A stretch of 64,000 nt of DNA from Syntrophopropionicum propionicicum_A (GCF_048984525.1 NZ_JBMGJC010000005.1:1-64000), one strand, 5' to 3'. Shown: positions 7,644 to 16,631, counted from the first letter of the stretch. Made by a program: numbers and translations. Notes: generated by a model not told the origin, from the letters alone.

Positions 7644-8462
7644 CTAATTACACCAGGCGTTGTTATCAGCAAGTATAAAACTGAATACGGCTTCCAGGAC
7701 GCCGCCGCCCACGGCCAGTGCTTTATCGGAGATTGTATCATGTTCGGCGTCTTTTCTCGGATCAATATCGCCGATTTTGGTGCCTTTAGGCACCCTGATG
7801 CCCTCCTTGATCATTCCCCTGATTTTTCCCGTTATTTGGGCCCGCACCGGGTTGTTTTCCACAACGGCTACTATTTCACCTTTTTCTACTATTTCCCCGA
7901 TAGACCTGGTCGTCATCACAACACCATCCGCCGGTGCTCTTAAAAGCCTTTCCACTGTGAAGCCGCCGACACTGCCAGGGCTGCCCGTGTCAGGAATAGC
8001 GCTGCCGCTGTAGATGACCCGGCCTAAACGGTGCCCCCTGCAGGTTTCAATAACTGCATGGACGTCCTGCCCGGCCGTAAAGCCCGGACCCAGTCCGATC
8101 ACCAGGGGCGCTTCATCTATGGCTGTGCCCAGGTTGCGCTTGGCTACCCTGGCATCGACCACCACCTGCGGGCGCAGGACTTTCACCACGTCGGCCTCGG
8201 GATCTACCAGCACGGGTATGATCCTGTCTTCCAACAATTCACAGGCATGGTCCACCGTGACAGCCAGTTTGGCTGTAATTCCCTCAACTACGGCCATGCC
8301 GTCATGCACAGCCTCGGCAAAGGCCACTTTTCTCCTTACCACCAGCGGGCGGTTAATCTCTGTCATAATAACATCCAACCGGCTCTGGTACAGACGGTAG
8401 GCTACTCCTGTAGCCAGGTCGCCGGCTCCCTTTATAACAATCAGCGGTCTTTTCGGGATCAC
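7644..8462 (-). CDS. yqeB: Selenium-dependent molybdenum hydroxylase maturation protein YqeB
   Basis: This 272-residue protein starts with a Rossmann-like block (VIKGAGDLATGVAYRL) and contains VDARVAKRN, GLGPGFTAGQDVHAV and SGSAIPDTG, matching the YqeB/EF2563 family. Comparative genomics ties this family to selenium-dependent molybdenum hydroxylases, where it is proposed to act in cofactor selenation. It overlaps the preceding XdhC-type gene by four bases, so translation is probably coupled. The exact activity is unknown; the family assignment is firm. Confidence 0.87.
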   Translation of the reverse strand: MIPKRPLIVIKGAGDLATGVAYRLYQSRLDVIMTEINRPLVVRRKVAFAEAVHDGMAVVEGITAKLAVTVDHACELLEDRIIPVLVDPEADVVKVLRPQVVVDARVAKRNLGTAIDEAPLVIGLGPGFTAGQDVHAVIETCRGHRLGRVIYSGSAIPDTGSPGSVGGFTVERLLRAPADGVVMTTRSIGEIVEKGEIVAVVENNPVRAQITGKIRGMIKEGIRVPKGTKIGDIDPRKDAEHDTISDKALAVGGGVLEAVFSFILADNNAWCN

Positions 8463-9604
8463 TTCTCCTCACCACCGTCAAAAACCTCAGCATACATGTC
8501 CGCCGGCTCAATATATACTTCCATGACGCCGCCGCAGGCCATACCTTCGGATGCGGCTATGTCCGCCGTCAGTGATACCCCATGCAAATATGGTTTCCCG
8601 CTGTCAATTACATTCATTGCCTGCAGGCGGACTTCCGACTCGCCGCAGCCGCCGCCAATTGTCCCCTGTATGCGTCCGTCCCTGTAAATAAGCATGCGAG
8701 CGCCTGCTTTACGAGGTGTAGATCCTTTTGTCATGGTAATTGTGGCCAGTGCGGCAGGCGTTTTTTCAAGGGCTGCTATTATGGCCATATATAGCGCTTC
8801 TTTATCTGCAATTGATGGCATTTCGCAGTCATTGGGATGAGCAACTTTCAGATTGCGTCCTTCAGCCAGGGACCCCGCACCGCCGCCGCGGCGGTCCATA
8901 ATCATTTCCGCTGCGATGCAAACGGCAATTTCAGCTGGTGTCTGAGCTCCGATATCCAGCCCGATCGGCATACGCACTTTTTCGATTTTTTCCATATCTA
9001 TACCGTCTTCAAGCAACACCTGTTTGATCATCTTGATCTTGCGCCTGCTGCCGATCATTCCAAGATAAGCGATAGGATATCTGATAACCCTGCGCAGGCA
9101 GTCGAGGTCGTGCATGTGACCTCTGGTAACAATTACGACGCTGCTGGACGGCCCCAGGTTCAAAATATTTTCAATATCATTGAAATCGCAGCAGATACTT
9201 TTATAAATACCTGCAAAGCGTTCGGCTGAAACAAAGTCAGGGCGGTCGTCTACTACGGTGACCTGGTAGCCCAGCATGTGCCCGACATATGCCAGCGGCA
9301 CTGCGATATGCCCACCGCCCAGGATAATTAGTTCGGGTGGCGCCAGATACGGATCAACCATCACTGTCGCTCTTTGCTCCGGCTGTGCCGGGTTAACCAG
9401 GGTGGCGACCTTAAACATCCCGTACGATTTGTTTTCCCGGACATATTGTACCGCCTGCTCTTCCAGCCAGGGCAGACGCAGATCTCCATTTATTTTCAGA
9501 CCGTCAGCTGTGAGCATTATTTTTGCGCCCGGCAGACTCTCGTCCAGACCTTCCTGCCTGATGACGGTAATTATTGTTTTTCCCTGCTGCAGATCTATAT
9601 TCAT
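8459..9604 (-). CDS. XdhC/CoxI family maturation protein with reversed domain order
   Basis: XdhC proteins bind the molybdenum cofactor and help install the terminal sulfur (or selenium) ligand before insertion into xanthine-dehydrogenase-type enzymes. This 381-residue version carries the Rossmann domain first (LGGGHIAVPLAYVG near residue 95; VTRGHMHD near 160; IGSRRKI near 185) and the CoxI-type domain last (TMTKGSTPRKAGARM near 295; GTIGGGCGE near 320). In classical XdhC the CoxI domain comes first. The gene lies between the MoeA-like gene and yqeB in a compact minus-strand run. Family confident; the effect of the reversed order is unknown. Confidence 0.85.
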   Translation of the reverse strand: MNIDLQQGKTIITVIRQEGLDESLPGAKIMLTADGLKINGDLRLPWLEEQAVQYVRENKSYGMFKVATLVNPAQPEQRATVMVDPYLAPPELIILGGGHIAVPLAYVGHMLGYQVTVVDDRPDFVSAERFAGIYKSICCDFNDIENILNLGPSSSVVIVTRGHMHDLDCLRRVIRYPIAYLGMIGSRRKIKMIKQVLLEDGIDMEKIEKVRMPIGLDIGAQTPAEIAVCIAAEMIMDRRGGGAGSLAEGRNLKVAHPNDCEMPSIADKEALYMAIIAALEKTPAALATITMTKGSTPRKAGARMLIYRDGRIQGTIGGGCGESEVRLQAMNVIDSGKPYLHGVSLTADIAASEGMACGGVMEVYIEPADMYAEVFDGGEEK

Positions 9605-9661
9605 TATTCAATGCCCTCCCGGCAACATCCTTATTCTATCACTAAAAGCATAAATCAGCTC

Positions 9662-10696
9662 TTAATTAGAGCATTTACCGAATGTGCAGTTCGGATACCT
9701 GCATTCAGGACAAGCCCTGCACAGACCGCCGTTGGCAAGGGCAATGATATCTTTGCGGGTTATCCGCTCACCTGCCAGCAACCTGGGCAGCAGGAGGTCA
9801 ACAATTGTTATTTTAAAGAACATCCCGCAGGCCGGCACTCCCATCACCGGGATATCGTCCAGGTAGGCCAGCATAAACATCGCGCCGGGCAGCGCCGGGG
9901 CTCCGTATTTTTCCACATTGGCCCCCGTGAGCCGGATAGCTTTAGGGGTAACATCATCAGGATCGACAGACATGCCGCCTGTTACAAATATTATGTCCGC
10001 TCCGTCGTGAGCCATTTTTTTAATTTTGCCGGCAATAACGTCCACGTCGTCTGGCGCGAAATCCACACCCATTACCGTAGAACCATATGCCTCAACCTTT
10101 TCCGTGATCACCGGCCCGAAACCGTCACGGATGCGTTTCTTGTAAACTTCGTTGCCTGTTATGACCACACCGACTTTATGGCTCAAAAACGGGAGCACTT
10201 TTACCACCCAGCCCGCCTGCCGGCAGATGTTTTCCGCCGTTAGGACTGTTTGTTCCGGTACTACCAAAGGGATCACCTTGGTACCGGCCAACAGGTCGCC
10301 TTTTTTGACGACTGTATTGTTAGGCAGGGTGGAGAGTATTACTTCAGGCAAATCGTTAACTGCCTCCAGGGCGGGAATATTGACTTTCAGCAGCCCCTCA
10401 TATTCAGCATAAAGGTTTACACGGCTTTCCTTGGGGCCGGTCCATGTAGTGCCTTGGCCCGAGACGGCGGTTCCCAGCCTCACACCGGCAATATCCTCAT
10501 GCACGTCAGTCTGCTCAAGTTCTAAGATATATATATTTTCTTTGCCTAGCTTCAGCAGCTCTGGTATATCTTCTATCTTAATAATGTGTCCTTTTTTAAA
10601 AGATGCTCCCTTGGACTCTCCCTTAACAACTTTTGTGATATCGTGGCTGAGTACCTTGCCTACCGCTTCCTCCACTCTGATTGTCTGTATTCTCAT
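9662..10696 (-). CDS. MoeA-like molybdopterin-binding protein with Cys-rich tail
   Basis: This 344-residue protein has a MoeA/MogA-type molybdopterin-binding domain: ITGNEVY near residue 170, FVTGGMSVDPDDVTPKA near 230 and MGVPACGMFF near 280. It probably takes part in metal insertion or handling of the cofactor for the adjacent hydroxylase. The last 20 residues contain five cysteines (CRACPEC, then CTFGKC), suggesting a bound metal or cluster. ATG 10696 is chosen because AAAGGGG lies eight bases upstream; the GTG at 10705 overlaps that site. It is the first gene of the maturation run, 315 bp downstream of the hydroxylase. Confidence 0.82.
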   Translation of the reverse strand: MRIQTIRVEEAVGKVLSHDITKVVKGESKGASFKKGHIIKIEDIPELLKLGKENIYILELEQTDVHEDIAGVRLGTAVSGQGTTWTGPKESRVNLYAEYEGLLKVNIPALEAVNDLPEVILSTLPNNTVVKKGDLLAGTKVIPLVVPEQTVLTAENICRQAGWVVKVLPFLSHKVGVVITGNEVYKKRIRDGFGPVITEKVEAYGSTVMGVDFAPDDVDVIAGKIKKMAHDGADIIFVTGGMSVDPDDVTPKAIRLTGANVEKYGAPALPGAMFMLAYLDDIPVMGVPACGMFFKITIVDLLLPRLLAGERITRKDIIALANGGLCRACPECRYPNCTFGKCSN

Positions 10697-11011
10697 TGTT
10701 CGCACCCCTTTACAATTCCACTTTTACACACGGGTGTAACCGTAATTAAAAATTATTACCGATTTGTTTCAGAAGGTAGGAATTCAAGATTTATTCTATC
10801 TATATCAATCAACTTATACTGCTCAGTACTAATAAGGGGGGTGGACTAAGCTCTAAACTTTTCCCAGCCCACCCCTTAATATAGATTGGAGCCTTAAGGA
10901 ACTGGTAAATCAGGCGCGGGACACTGTCCCTTTTATCTGGTTGATTAGGATATGAGAGACTATACTACAGCCTCTCATATCTCTAATCCTGATAAGGTCG
11001 GGATCCTTAAA
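10697..11011. other. Intergenic region with two hairpins between hydroxylase and maturation genes
   Basis: No gene is visible in this 315-bp stretch. It holds an imperfect G/C-rich hairpin (AAGGGGGGTGG near 10834-10844 with CCACCCCTT near 10869-10877) and a longer AT-rich hairpin at 10944-10991. The gap suggests either a processing/attenuation point that lowers expression of the maturation genes or a separate promoter for them. Confidence 0.5.
10944..10991 (-). terminator. Hairpin downstream of the molybdenum hydroxylase operon
   Basis: GATTAG-GATATGAGAG at 10944-10959 pairs with CTCTCATATCTCTAATC at 10974-10990 with one bulged base. It is the first structure after the end of the large subunit gene. 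There is no T tract on the minus strand, so it may act as an mRNA-stabilising 3' hairpin rather than a terminator. Confidence 0.5.
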
Positions 11012-13330
11012 TTACTTGGCTTCTTTGGCCTCTTGTTCTCTTTTCTCTTTTAAAGCGCGCCATACTTTTTCATATGTTAGAGGTACACTCTGAACGCTTA
11101 CACCCATGGCGTCAAAGATAGCGTTCCGGAAAGCGCCGATGGTCGGGTTGGTGGCGCCTTCGCCCACTTCCTTGGCTCCCCAAGGTCCTGCTATTTCATA
11201 ACTGTCTTCCAGGACTTCACTGGTTACCGGAGGCATATCCAGCGCGGTCATGATCATGTATCCGCCCAGGTTTCCGTTCATAATCTTGCCGTTTTGATCA
11301 AAGTGAACTTGTTCCCAGATGGTTTCGCCAAGGCCCATATACAGGGCGCCGTGGACCTGGCCGTGCAGGTTAACCGGGTTGATCACCTGGCCGACGTCGT
11401 GGACGTCCCATACTCTTTCCACTTCAATTTTACCGGTTTCTTCATCGATCTGAACTTCAGCAGCCTGGCAGCAGAAACTGTAGGCCGGGGATGTGCCCAC
11501 GGGAGCGCCTTTAAAGGTGCCGCCCAGGCGAGGCGGTGTATAAACACCTTTCGCAATCAGTGGACCGCGCAGTACAAAGAACCTTCTTGCCACTTCTTCA
11601 AAGGTAAGTGTCCCTGCTTTAGGCCGGGAAATTGAGGATATAATTCCCAGCTCGCATTGCAGGTCCTCGGGAGGCAGGCCCATCATCGTGGAAGCCATCT
11701 CAAGTATTTGTTTCTTGATTTCTTCGCCGGCTTGCTTGACAGCGTTACCGGACATCAGGGTCTGGCGGCTGGCATATGCGCCAAAGTCGAGCGGGCAGGT
11801 TTCGGTGTCACCGTTTACCATTTTCATGTTTTCATAGCGGTAGCCCATGGCTTCAGCAGCCATTTGAAGCAGGATAGTATTGGAACCCTGACCGATTTCG
11901 ACCGATCCTGAATAGAGAGTTGCCGAGGTGCCGTCTTCAACTACCCTTATCATACAGGAAGCGTGCGGCAGGTCTGTACGGTAGATGGGATAACCGGCGC
12001 CGGTCACGAATGAACCTGTGCTGATGCCGATACCTCTGCCCTTGGGCAGGCCTTCTTTCTTCTTCTTGCGCCAGTCGGATAGTTCGCCAGCTCTTTCCAG
12101 GCACTGTTTCATGCCGCAGGAGTTAATTTTGAAATTGTTAACGGTTTCGGTATTGGGACCACGGGCGTTGCGCAGGCGCAGGTCTAGCGGGTCGATGCCC
12201 ATGGCCTTGGCAATGTTGTCCATATGGCTTTCAAACGCATACTTGGGCTGGGGAGCGCCGTGTCCGCGGTGGGCGCCGCAGGCCGGCAGGTTGGTGTACA
12301 TCCTGCGGTTATCAAATTTATAGACCGGAATTTCATAGGTCAGGGGAAGCAGAGCGCCGGCATAGTATGCCGTGGCAATGCCAAGGCTGGTATAGGCTCC
12401 GCCGTCAGTTTGGAAATCAACGTGACAGCCGAGGATTTTGCCGTCCTTGTCCACGCCGGTGGTAATTTTGTAAGTGCCCTGGTGACGGCCGCGGTTATGC
12501 TGGAACATTTCCTTGCGGTCGTAGAACATCTTCACCGGGCGGCCGGTAATCCTTGAAAGCACCGCGCCGTTAAATTCCAAACCTGTCGGCTCGAGCTTGC
12601 CGCCAAAACCGCCGCCTACATACGGCGCTATGACCCGCACGTCGCCAAACGGCAGTTCGAATTCACGGGAGATGTAGTGCTGGAAGTAGTGCACGGACTG
12701 GGTGCTGGAGTAAACGGTAAGCTTGTTGTCCTGCCAGATGCAGACGGCAGAGTGCGGCTCGATGGGGCACTGGTAAGCGCGCTGCCCGGAAAACGTGTCT
12801 GTCCGCACATAGTGAGCTTCTTCAAAAGCCTTCTTGATATCGCCGAACTCCTGGTGGATTTCGGTGTTGACGTTTTTGGGATACTTGGCGTGGATCTGAG
12901 GCATGTCGTCGTCATCAGCATGCATGTAATCAAGCACTGGCTTCAGTACTTCCCACTCGATTTTAATCGCTGCCAGGGCTTTGTAGCAGGTTTCCTCATC
13001 GACACAGGCCACTGCGGCCACTTTGTCGCCGACAAACAACGCTTTTTCGATACATAACACGTTTTCGTCCCAACGGGCCGGGCTGATACCGTAGGTCAGG
13101 CTCGGGACGTCCTTGGCTGTGATTACAGCTTTAACGCCGGGTATTTTCATGGCCTCGGTGGTGTCAATACTTAATATCTTGGCATGGGCGTAAGGGCTGC
13201 CCAGCATTTTTCCATATAACAAGTTGGGGAATTTGAGGTCCCCACAATATTTTGCCGCGCCGGTAACTTTTTCACGGCCTTCGTACCTGGGTTTTCCTTT
13301 AGCTATAACTTTAAAATTCTTTTCAGTCAT
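11012..13330 (-). CDS. Molybdenum hydroxylase large subunit (xanthine dehydrogenase / 4-hydroxybenzoyl-CoA reductase family)
   Basis: This is the 772-residue molybdopterin subunit of a three-subunit hydroxylase. It contains GGGFGGK near residue 245, RGHGAPQ near 345, IGQGSNT near 490 and the catalytic-Glu motif GAKEVGEGATNP close to the C-terminus. Such enzymes hydroxylate N-heterocycles or, in the 4-hydroxybenzoyl-CoA reductase branch, reductively dehydroxylate aromatic CoA esters. The RGHG block is reminiscent of the latter, and CoA ligase and transferase genes nearby make an aromatic CoA thioester plausible, but purine or nicotinate substrates cannot be excluded. ATG 13330 follows AAAGGGG; the 37 extra upstream codons overlap the 2Fe-2S gene and are not used. 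Confidence 0.88.
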   Translation of the reverse strand: MTEKNFKVIAKGKPRYEGREKVTGAAKYCGDLKFPNLLYGKMLGSPYAHAKILSIDTTEAMKIPGVKAVITAKDVPSLTYGISPARWDENVLCIEKALFVGDKVAAVACVDEETCYKALAAIKIEWEVLKPVLDYMHADDDDMPQIHAKYPKNVNTEIHQEFGDIKKAFEEAHYVRTDTFSGQRAYQCPIEPHSAVCIWQDNKLTVYSSTQSVHYFQHYISREFELPFGDVRVIAPYVGGGFGGKLEPTGLEFNGAVLSRITGRPVKMFYDRKEMFQHNRGRHQGTYKITTGVDKDGKILGCHVDFQTDGGAYTSLGIATAYYAGALLPLTYEIPVYKFDNRRMYTNLPACGAHRGHGAPQPKYAFESHMDNIAKAMGIDPLDLRLRNARGPNTETVNNFKINSCGMKQCLERAGELSDWRKKKKEGLPKGRGIGISTGSFVTGAGYPIYRTDLPHASCMIRVVEDGTSATLYSGSVEIGQGSNTILLQMAAEAMGYRYENMKMVNGDTETCPLDFGAYASRQTLMSGNAVKQAGEEIKKQILEMASTMMGLPPEDLQCELGIISSISRPKAGTLTFEEVARRFFVLRGPLIAKGVYTPPRLGGTFKGAPVGTSPAYSFCCQAAEVQIDEETGKIEVERVWDVHDVGQVINPVNLHGQVHGALYMGLGETIWEQVHFDQNGKIMNGNLGGYMIMTALDMPPVTSEVLEDSYEIAGPWGAKEVGEGATNPTIGAFRNAIFDAMGVSVQSVPLTYEKVWRALKEKREQEAKEAK

Positions 13331-13346
13331 TTTTATATTCACCCCT

Positions 13347-13859
13347 TTACACTGGAATTTCTTGACCGGAAGCGTCCATGATAGCTTTGATGATGTTAAT
13401 ATAACCGGTGCAGCGGCACAGGTTGCCGGAGATAGCTTCACGTACCTGGCGTTCGGTTGGCTTGGGATTTCTCATGAGCAATGCTTTGGCCGAGAGAATC
13501 ATGCCGGGTGTGCAGTAGCCGCACTGAAGCGCCCCGTGCTCGATGAATTTCTCCTGGATATGATCTAGTTTTTCGTGGGAAGCAACGCCCTCCACGGTAA
13601 TAAACTCTTTTCCATCTGCTTCAACAGCAAGCATCAGGCATGCGTTAACCGGTGTTTTTCCGTCCAGCAGTACGGTGCAGGATCCGCAGTCACCCAGTTC
13701 GCATCCTTTCTTGGTACCGGTGAGTTCCAGGTCGTCCCTCAGGAAGTTAACCAGCAGCCTGTTGGCTTTAACCATCCTGGTGTATTCGTCGCCGTTTACA
13801 GTTATGCTAACTACAAAACGTTCAATTCCGTCTTTATCTTTTATCATTTTTGTTGACAT
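13347..13859 (-). CDS. Molybdenum hydroxylase 2Fe-2S subunit
   Basis: This 170-residue subunit carries two [2Fe-2S] clusters that pass electrons between the molybdenum centre and FAD. The plant-type cluster motif CELGDCGSC lies near residue 52 with its fourth Cys in VNACLML; the second cluster uses QCGYCTPGM near 112 and NLCRCTGY near 147. Length and motif order match HcrC/CoxS/XdhC-type small subunits. ATG 13859 is preceded by AAAGGAGG. It ends 16 bp before the large-subunit start, so all three subunits form one operon in the order FAD, 2Fe-2S, Mo. Confidence 0.93.
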   Translation of the reverse strand: MSTKMIKDKDGIERFVVSITVNGDEYTRMVKANRLLVNFLRDDLELTGTKKGCELGDCGSCTVLLDGKTPVNACLMLAVEADGKEFITVEGVASHEKLDHIQEKFIEHGALQCGYCTPGMILSAKALLMRNPKPTERQVREAISGNLCRCTGYINIIKAIMDASGQEIPV

Positions 13860-13875
13860 TTTCACCCCTCCTTTC

Positions 13876-14742
13876 TTAAACGTGGCCGTTGTCTATAGCT
13901 TTGCGCAGCGCCCGCTTGGTAAACACGCGGACCAGGTCGGTACGGTACTCAGCTGATGCACGAATATCAGAGATGGGCGTGCACTCTCCAGAAGCGATGA
14001 CGCCGGCTTCTGCTAACAGTTCATCAGTGACCTCTTTGCCTTTTAGGAAATCCTCGGTTTTCTTGGCCCGCACAGGAGTGGCTGCAACAGCGCCCAGGGA
14101 TACGCGGGCATCTTTAATCACGTTGTTTTCAACTTCAATCGCGACAGCCACGCCAACAACAGCTAAGGCGCCTGCGCCGCGCAGACCAAATTTAATGTAG
14201 GTGCTGCCGGTCATTTTTTGATCCGGTATAACTATTTCAGTAATAATCTCGTCCTGCGCCAGGACAGTCTTGCCAGGGCCGGTGAAGAGTTCTTCCACGG
14301 GTAAGGTGCGTTCCCCGTTCAGGCCGACTATTTTAACAGTAGCGTTAAGGGCGATGAAAATCGGCGGCAGGTCTGCTGAAGGAACAGCATTGCTGAGGTT
14401 GCCGCCAACTGTGCCAGCGTTGCGGACCTGGTTGGCCGCCATCTGGTGAGCCGCTTCCGATACGGATAAATATTTTTCGTTCATCACTTCTGAATTAACC
14501 AGGTCGTTATGGGTTGATCTTGCTCCAACCACAACACCTTTACCAGGTACGTATTCGATTTTTCTCATTTCCAGGTTCTTAAGAGAAATCAGGACTTCCG
14601 GCTTTAATATGCCTTCTTTCATTTTGCACAGCAGGTCTGTTCCACCGGCGATCACTTTAGCCCTGTTGCCATACTGCGATAACATCTGGCAGGCTTCCGC
14701 GATACTATCCGGTGCGTAGTACTCAAAATCAGGTAGATACAC
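13876..14742 (-). CDS. Molybdenum hydroxylase FAD-binding subunit
   Basis: This is a 288-residue FAD subunit of the CoxM/HcrB type. It has the pyrophosphate-binding block AGGTDLLCKMKEG near residue 33 and GGNLSNAVPSADLPP near 110, the usual FAD sites. It receives electrons from the 2Fe-2S subunit and passes them to an acceptor such as NAD or ferredoxin. GTG 14742 follows GAGGAGG by six bases, so the 28 codons upstream are untranslated. No extra [4Fe-4S] insertion like that of 4-hydroxybenzoyl-CoA reductase beta is obvious, which weakens an exact HcrB assignment. It is the first gene of the operon, under regulon promoter copy 1. Confidence 0.92.
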   Translation of the reverse strand: MYLPDFEYYAPDSIAEACQMLSQYGNRAKVIAGGTDLLCKMKEGILKPEVLISLKNLEMRKIEYVPGKGVVVGARSTHNDLVNSEVMNEKYLSVSEAAHQMAANQVRNAGTVGGNLSNAVPSADLPPIFIALNATVKIVGLNGERTLPVEELFTGPGKTVLAQDEIITEIVIPDQKMTGSTYIKFGLRGAGALAVVGVAVAIEVENNVIKDARVSLGAVAATPVRAKKTEDFLKGKEVTDELLAEAGVIASGECTPISDIRASAEYRTDLVRVFTKRALRKAIDNGHV

Positions 14743-15000
14743 GTTTTCTCCTCCTCTTTTTGGTAATAATCTACTTGCCAAACACTTTGAACCTACTATT
14801 AAACTCTCTGCATCACCCTCCCCCAAAAATTGCAGTATCCTATTCTTTGTTAATAACTCCTTTTAAAATTAAATTAAAATTAAATCTAATTAAATACTCT
14901 TAAATAACCCCAAACTGTACTCAAAGTAAAAATAACTCAGAGTTTTTGGGCTTTTTGCATAAAAATGCATACTAATATTCCTAATGCTTATCTTGGCTTT

Positions 15001-15070
15001 ATCTTAACACCCCCAAATAAGCAAAGTGAAATATGCGTTTACGATTGCATTAATTAGTACTGCCTATTAA
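15001..15070 (-). promoter_or_regulatory. Regulon promoter element, copy 1 (molybdenum hydroxylase operon)
   Basis: On the minus strand the element reads AGGCAG, then a TTAATGCAATCGTAAAC box, then CATATTTCACTTT, then TAAGAT. The hexamers are TTCACT (15030-15025) and TAAGAT (15006-15001) separated by 18 bases, with TG at the extended -10 position. The conserved upstream box covers about -45 to -75, where a LysR-type activator would bind. The predicted start is near 14994, about 250 nt before the FAD subunit gene. Four further copies occur at 21274, 29054, 32087 and 47033. Confidence 0.75.
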
Positions 15071-15563
15071 TTTTCCGAAAATGATTAAATTTTTAAATAG
15101 AAATCTGCAGGTACATCCCTAAAACTAATTATCATTGACGCGCTAATATAGCGAGTTAGCAACAGTTTCCGGCTATATCCAGACAAAATCCTATCACTAC
15201 CAGGGATTATACTATATGGTAGTTAATCTCATATTTGGTATTATAAATACTTTTTTTTATAACAAAGCAAGATTATTACGAATTATTCTGGAGGTAAATT
15301 ATGGTGACGTAATTTTCTAGTGGCAGATTAATAGAAATTTACTATTAATGCTATCGTCAACATATATTTATGCTTGTCCCTAAAGAGTGGTAATATAAAA
15401 CAAAAATAGTATAGTAATTCAAATCATTTAAACCCTAATTTAGTTTTGCATTAAATGGTGTATTTTACTTGCAATCAACTGGCTAAATGTTCTAATAAAA
15501 ATACATTTACTAATTAATATCCGACTTATATAATATTTTAAAGACGCCGTAAGAATACAGTAC

Positions 15564-15582
15564 ATTGTATACTTTTAACAGG
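15564..15582 (+). promoter_or_regulatory. Conserved LysR upstream box, copy 1
   Basis: ATTGTATACTTTTAACAGG lies about 50 bp before the first LysR start and is matched by ATTGTATACTTTAAGCAGG at 16736-16754 before the second. TATACT could be the -10 hexamer in each, and GTATAC is a palindrome that might serve autoregulation. It may simply be sequence retained since the duplication. Confidence 0.5.
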
Positions 15583-15632
15583 ATTACTACCTTATTCTTT
15601 TTTTGAAAGTTTATTCAGATAGGAGGGGTATT

Positions 15633-16595
15633 ATGGAAATGCATCAGTTGGAATATGTACTGGCTGTGGCGAAATACCATAACTTTACACGCGCCGCGGA
15701 AGAGATCAAAATCTCTCAGTCGTCGCTTTCCCAGCAGATAAACAAGCTTGAAAGCGAATTGGGCACCAGTTTATTTGTGAGAACAACCCGCTCAGTACAG
15801 CTGACACCGGCGGGGACAGATTTTGTAATACACGCGCAGCGCATAATGTCGGAAGTAAATGAAGCGCGCCGCAGTATCCAGGAATACGTGTCCATGGTAA
15901 AAGGTGAGATAACAATTGGCACGATCGCGGTAATCGGGAATTATCGCCTGCCAAACCTGATCAAATCTTTTCAAGACAACTTCCCCGGCATTAGAGTGCA
16001 TCTCGTAGAGGAACAGTGTGAAGAACTTTTATCAATGCTGTATGCCTCAAAAATTGATACCTGCTTTGTACAGGTTACCAAGCCGAACCCACATTTTGTG
16101 TTTCACCCCCTTATCTGGGACAGGATGGTAGTTGTGGTAAGCCAAAATCATCCCCTGGCCAACAGGGTTTCGGTGGACATAAAAGAATTGCAAAATGAAA
16201 AGTTTATTATGACGCCCCCTACTTCGGGGCACTTTCATGATTTCAATAACGCCTGTCTTGCCGCAGGTTTTTCGCCCAACATAATCCTTAGATGCGCTAT
16301 CGTGAAAACAATGCTGAGTTTTGTGCGCGAGGAAATTGGCATTACGGTTCTGTCTAATAAGGTAGCCCTGGCGGAGAAGGATCCCAGCATGAAGGTAATT
16401 GGTCTTACACCAACCATACCGAGAAGGATCTCTCTGGTCACACGAAACAGCGATGACACGCCGCCTGCGCTTAAAATGTTTTTGAAGTTTACTACCCAGT
16501 GGCTTGAAAAACAAAGGTCAATCGACCGGGCCAAAATATCTGCGACAAACACTTCCCTCACTTCTCGTGACATCAGACTTATGTACAGCAGATAA
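15633..16595 (+). CDS. LysR-type transcriptional regulator 1
   Basis: This 320-residue regulator has an N-terminal winged helix (LEYVLAVAKYHNFTRAA, then SSLSQQINKLESELG, then TTRSVQLTPAG) and a periplasmic-binding-like effector domain from about residue 90. LysR proteins usually activate operons on binding a pathway metabolite. It starts at ATG 15633 after AGGAGGGG; the upstream GTG/TTG codons are not needed. It is transcribed away from the hydroxylase operon and is followed by its own terminator and by a near copy of itself. It is a good candidate to recognise the five-copy element, but this is inference. Confidence 0.92.
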   Translation: MEMHQLEYVLAVAKYHNFTRAAEEIKISQSSLSQQINKLESELGTSLFVRTTRSVQLTPAGTDFVIHAQRIMSEVNEARRSIQEYVSMVKGEITIGTIAVIGNYRLPNLIKSFQDNFPGIRVHLVEEQCEELLSMLYASKIDTCFVQVTKPNPHFVFHPLIWDRMVVVVSQNHPLANRVSVDIKELQNEKFIMTPPTSGHFHDFNNACLAAGFSPNIILRCAIVKTMLSFVREEIGITVLSNKVALAEKDPSMKVIGLTPTIPRRISLVTRNSDDTPPALKMFLKFTTQWLEKQRSIDRAKISATNTSLTSRDIRLMYSR

Positions 16596-16604
16596 TTTTT
16601 TTCC

Positions 16605-16631
16605 AGCAAGGTTAAATTACATAACCTTGCT
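16605..16631 (+). terminator. Intrinsic terminator after LysR 1
   Basis: AGCAAGGTTA (16605-16614) pairs perfectly with TAACCTTGCT (16622-16631), followed by ATTTTTAT. It separates the two LysR genes into independent units. Confidence 0.88.

Larger units (their letters stand above)
14743..15632. other. Divergent intergenic region between the hydroxylase operon and LysR genes
   Basis: About 890 bp of AT-rich DNA without a gene. It holds regulon promoter copy 1 (minus strand, 15001-15070), leaving a leader of about 250 nt for the hydroxylase operon, and the upstream region of the first LysR gene with ATTGTATACTTTTAACAGG at 15564-15582. The middle part (15080-15540) shows no feature I can name. 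Confidence 0.6.

Noticed and set aside
9374..10243. Plus-strand open frame of 289 codons
   Set aside because: It lies opposite the MoeA-like and XdhC genes, has no ribosome site or family resemblance, and is a shadow of GC-rich coding DNA.
15001..15070. Sigma-54 promoter reading of the five-copy element
   Set aside because: GG and GC pairs are 14 bases apart rather than the ten required, and no sigma-54 activator gene is nearby; TTCACT-N17/18-TAAGAT fits all copies better.
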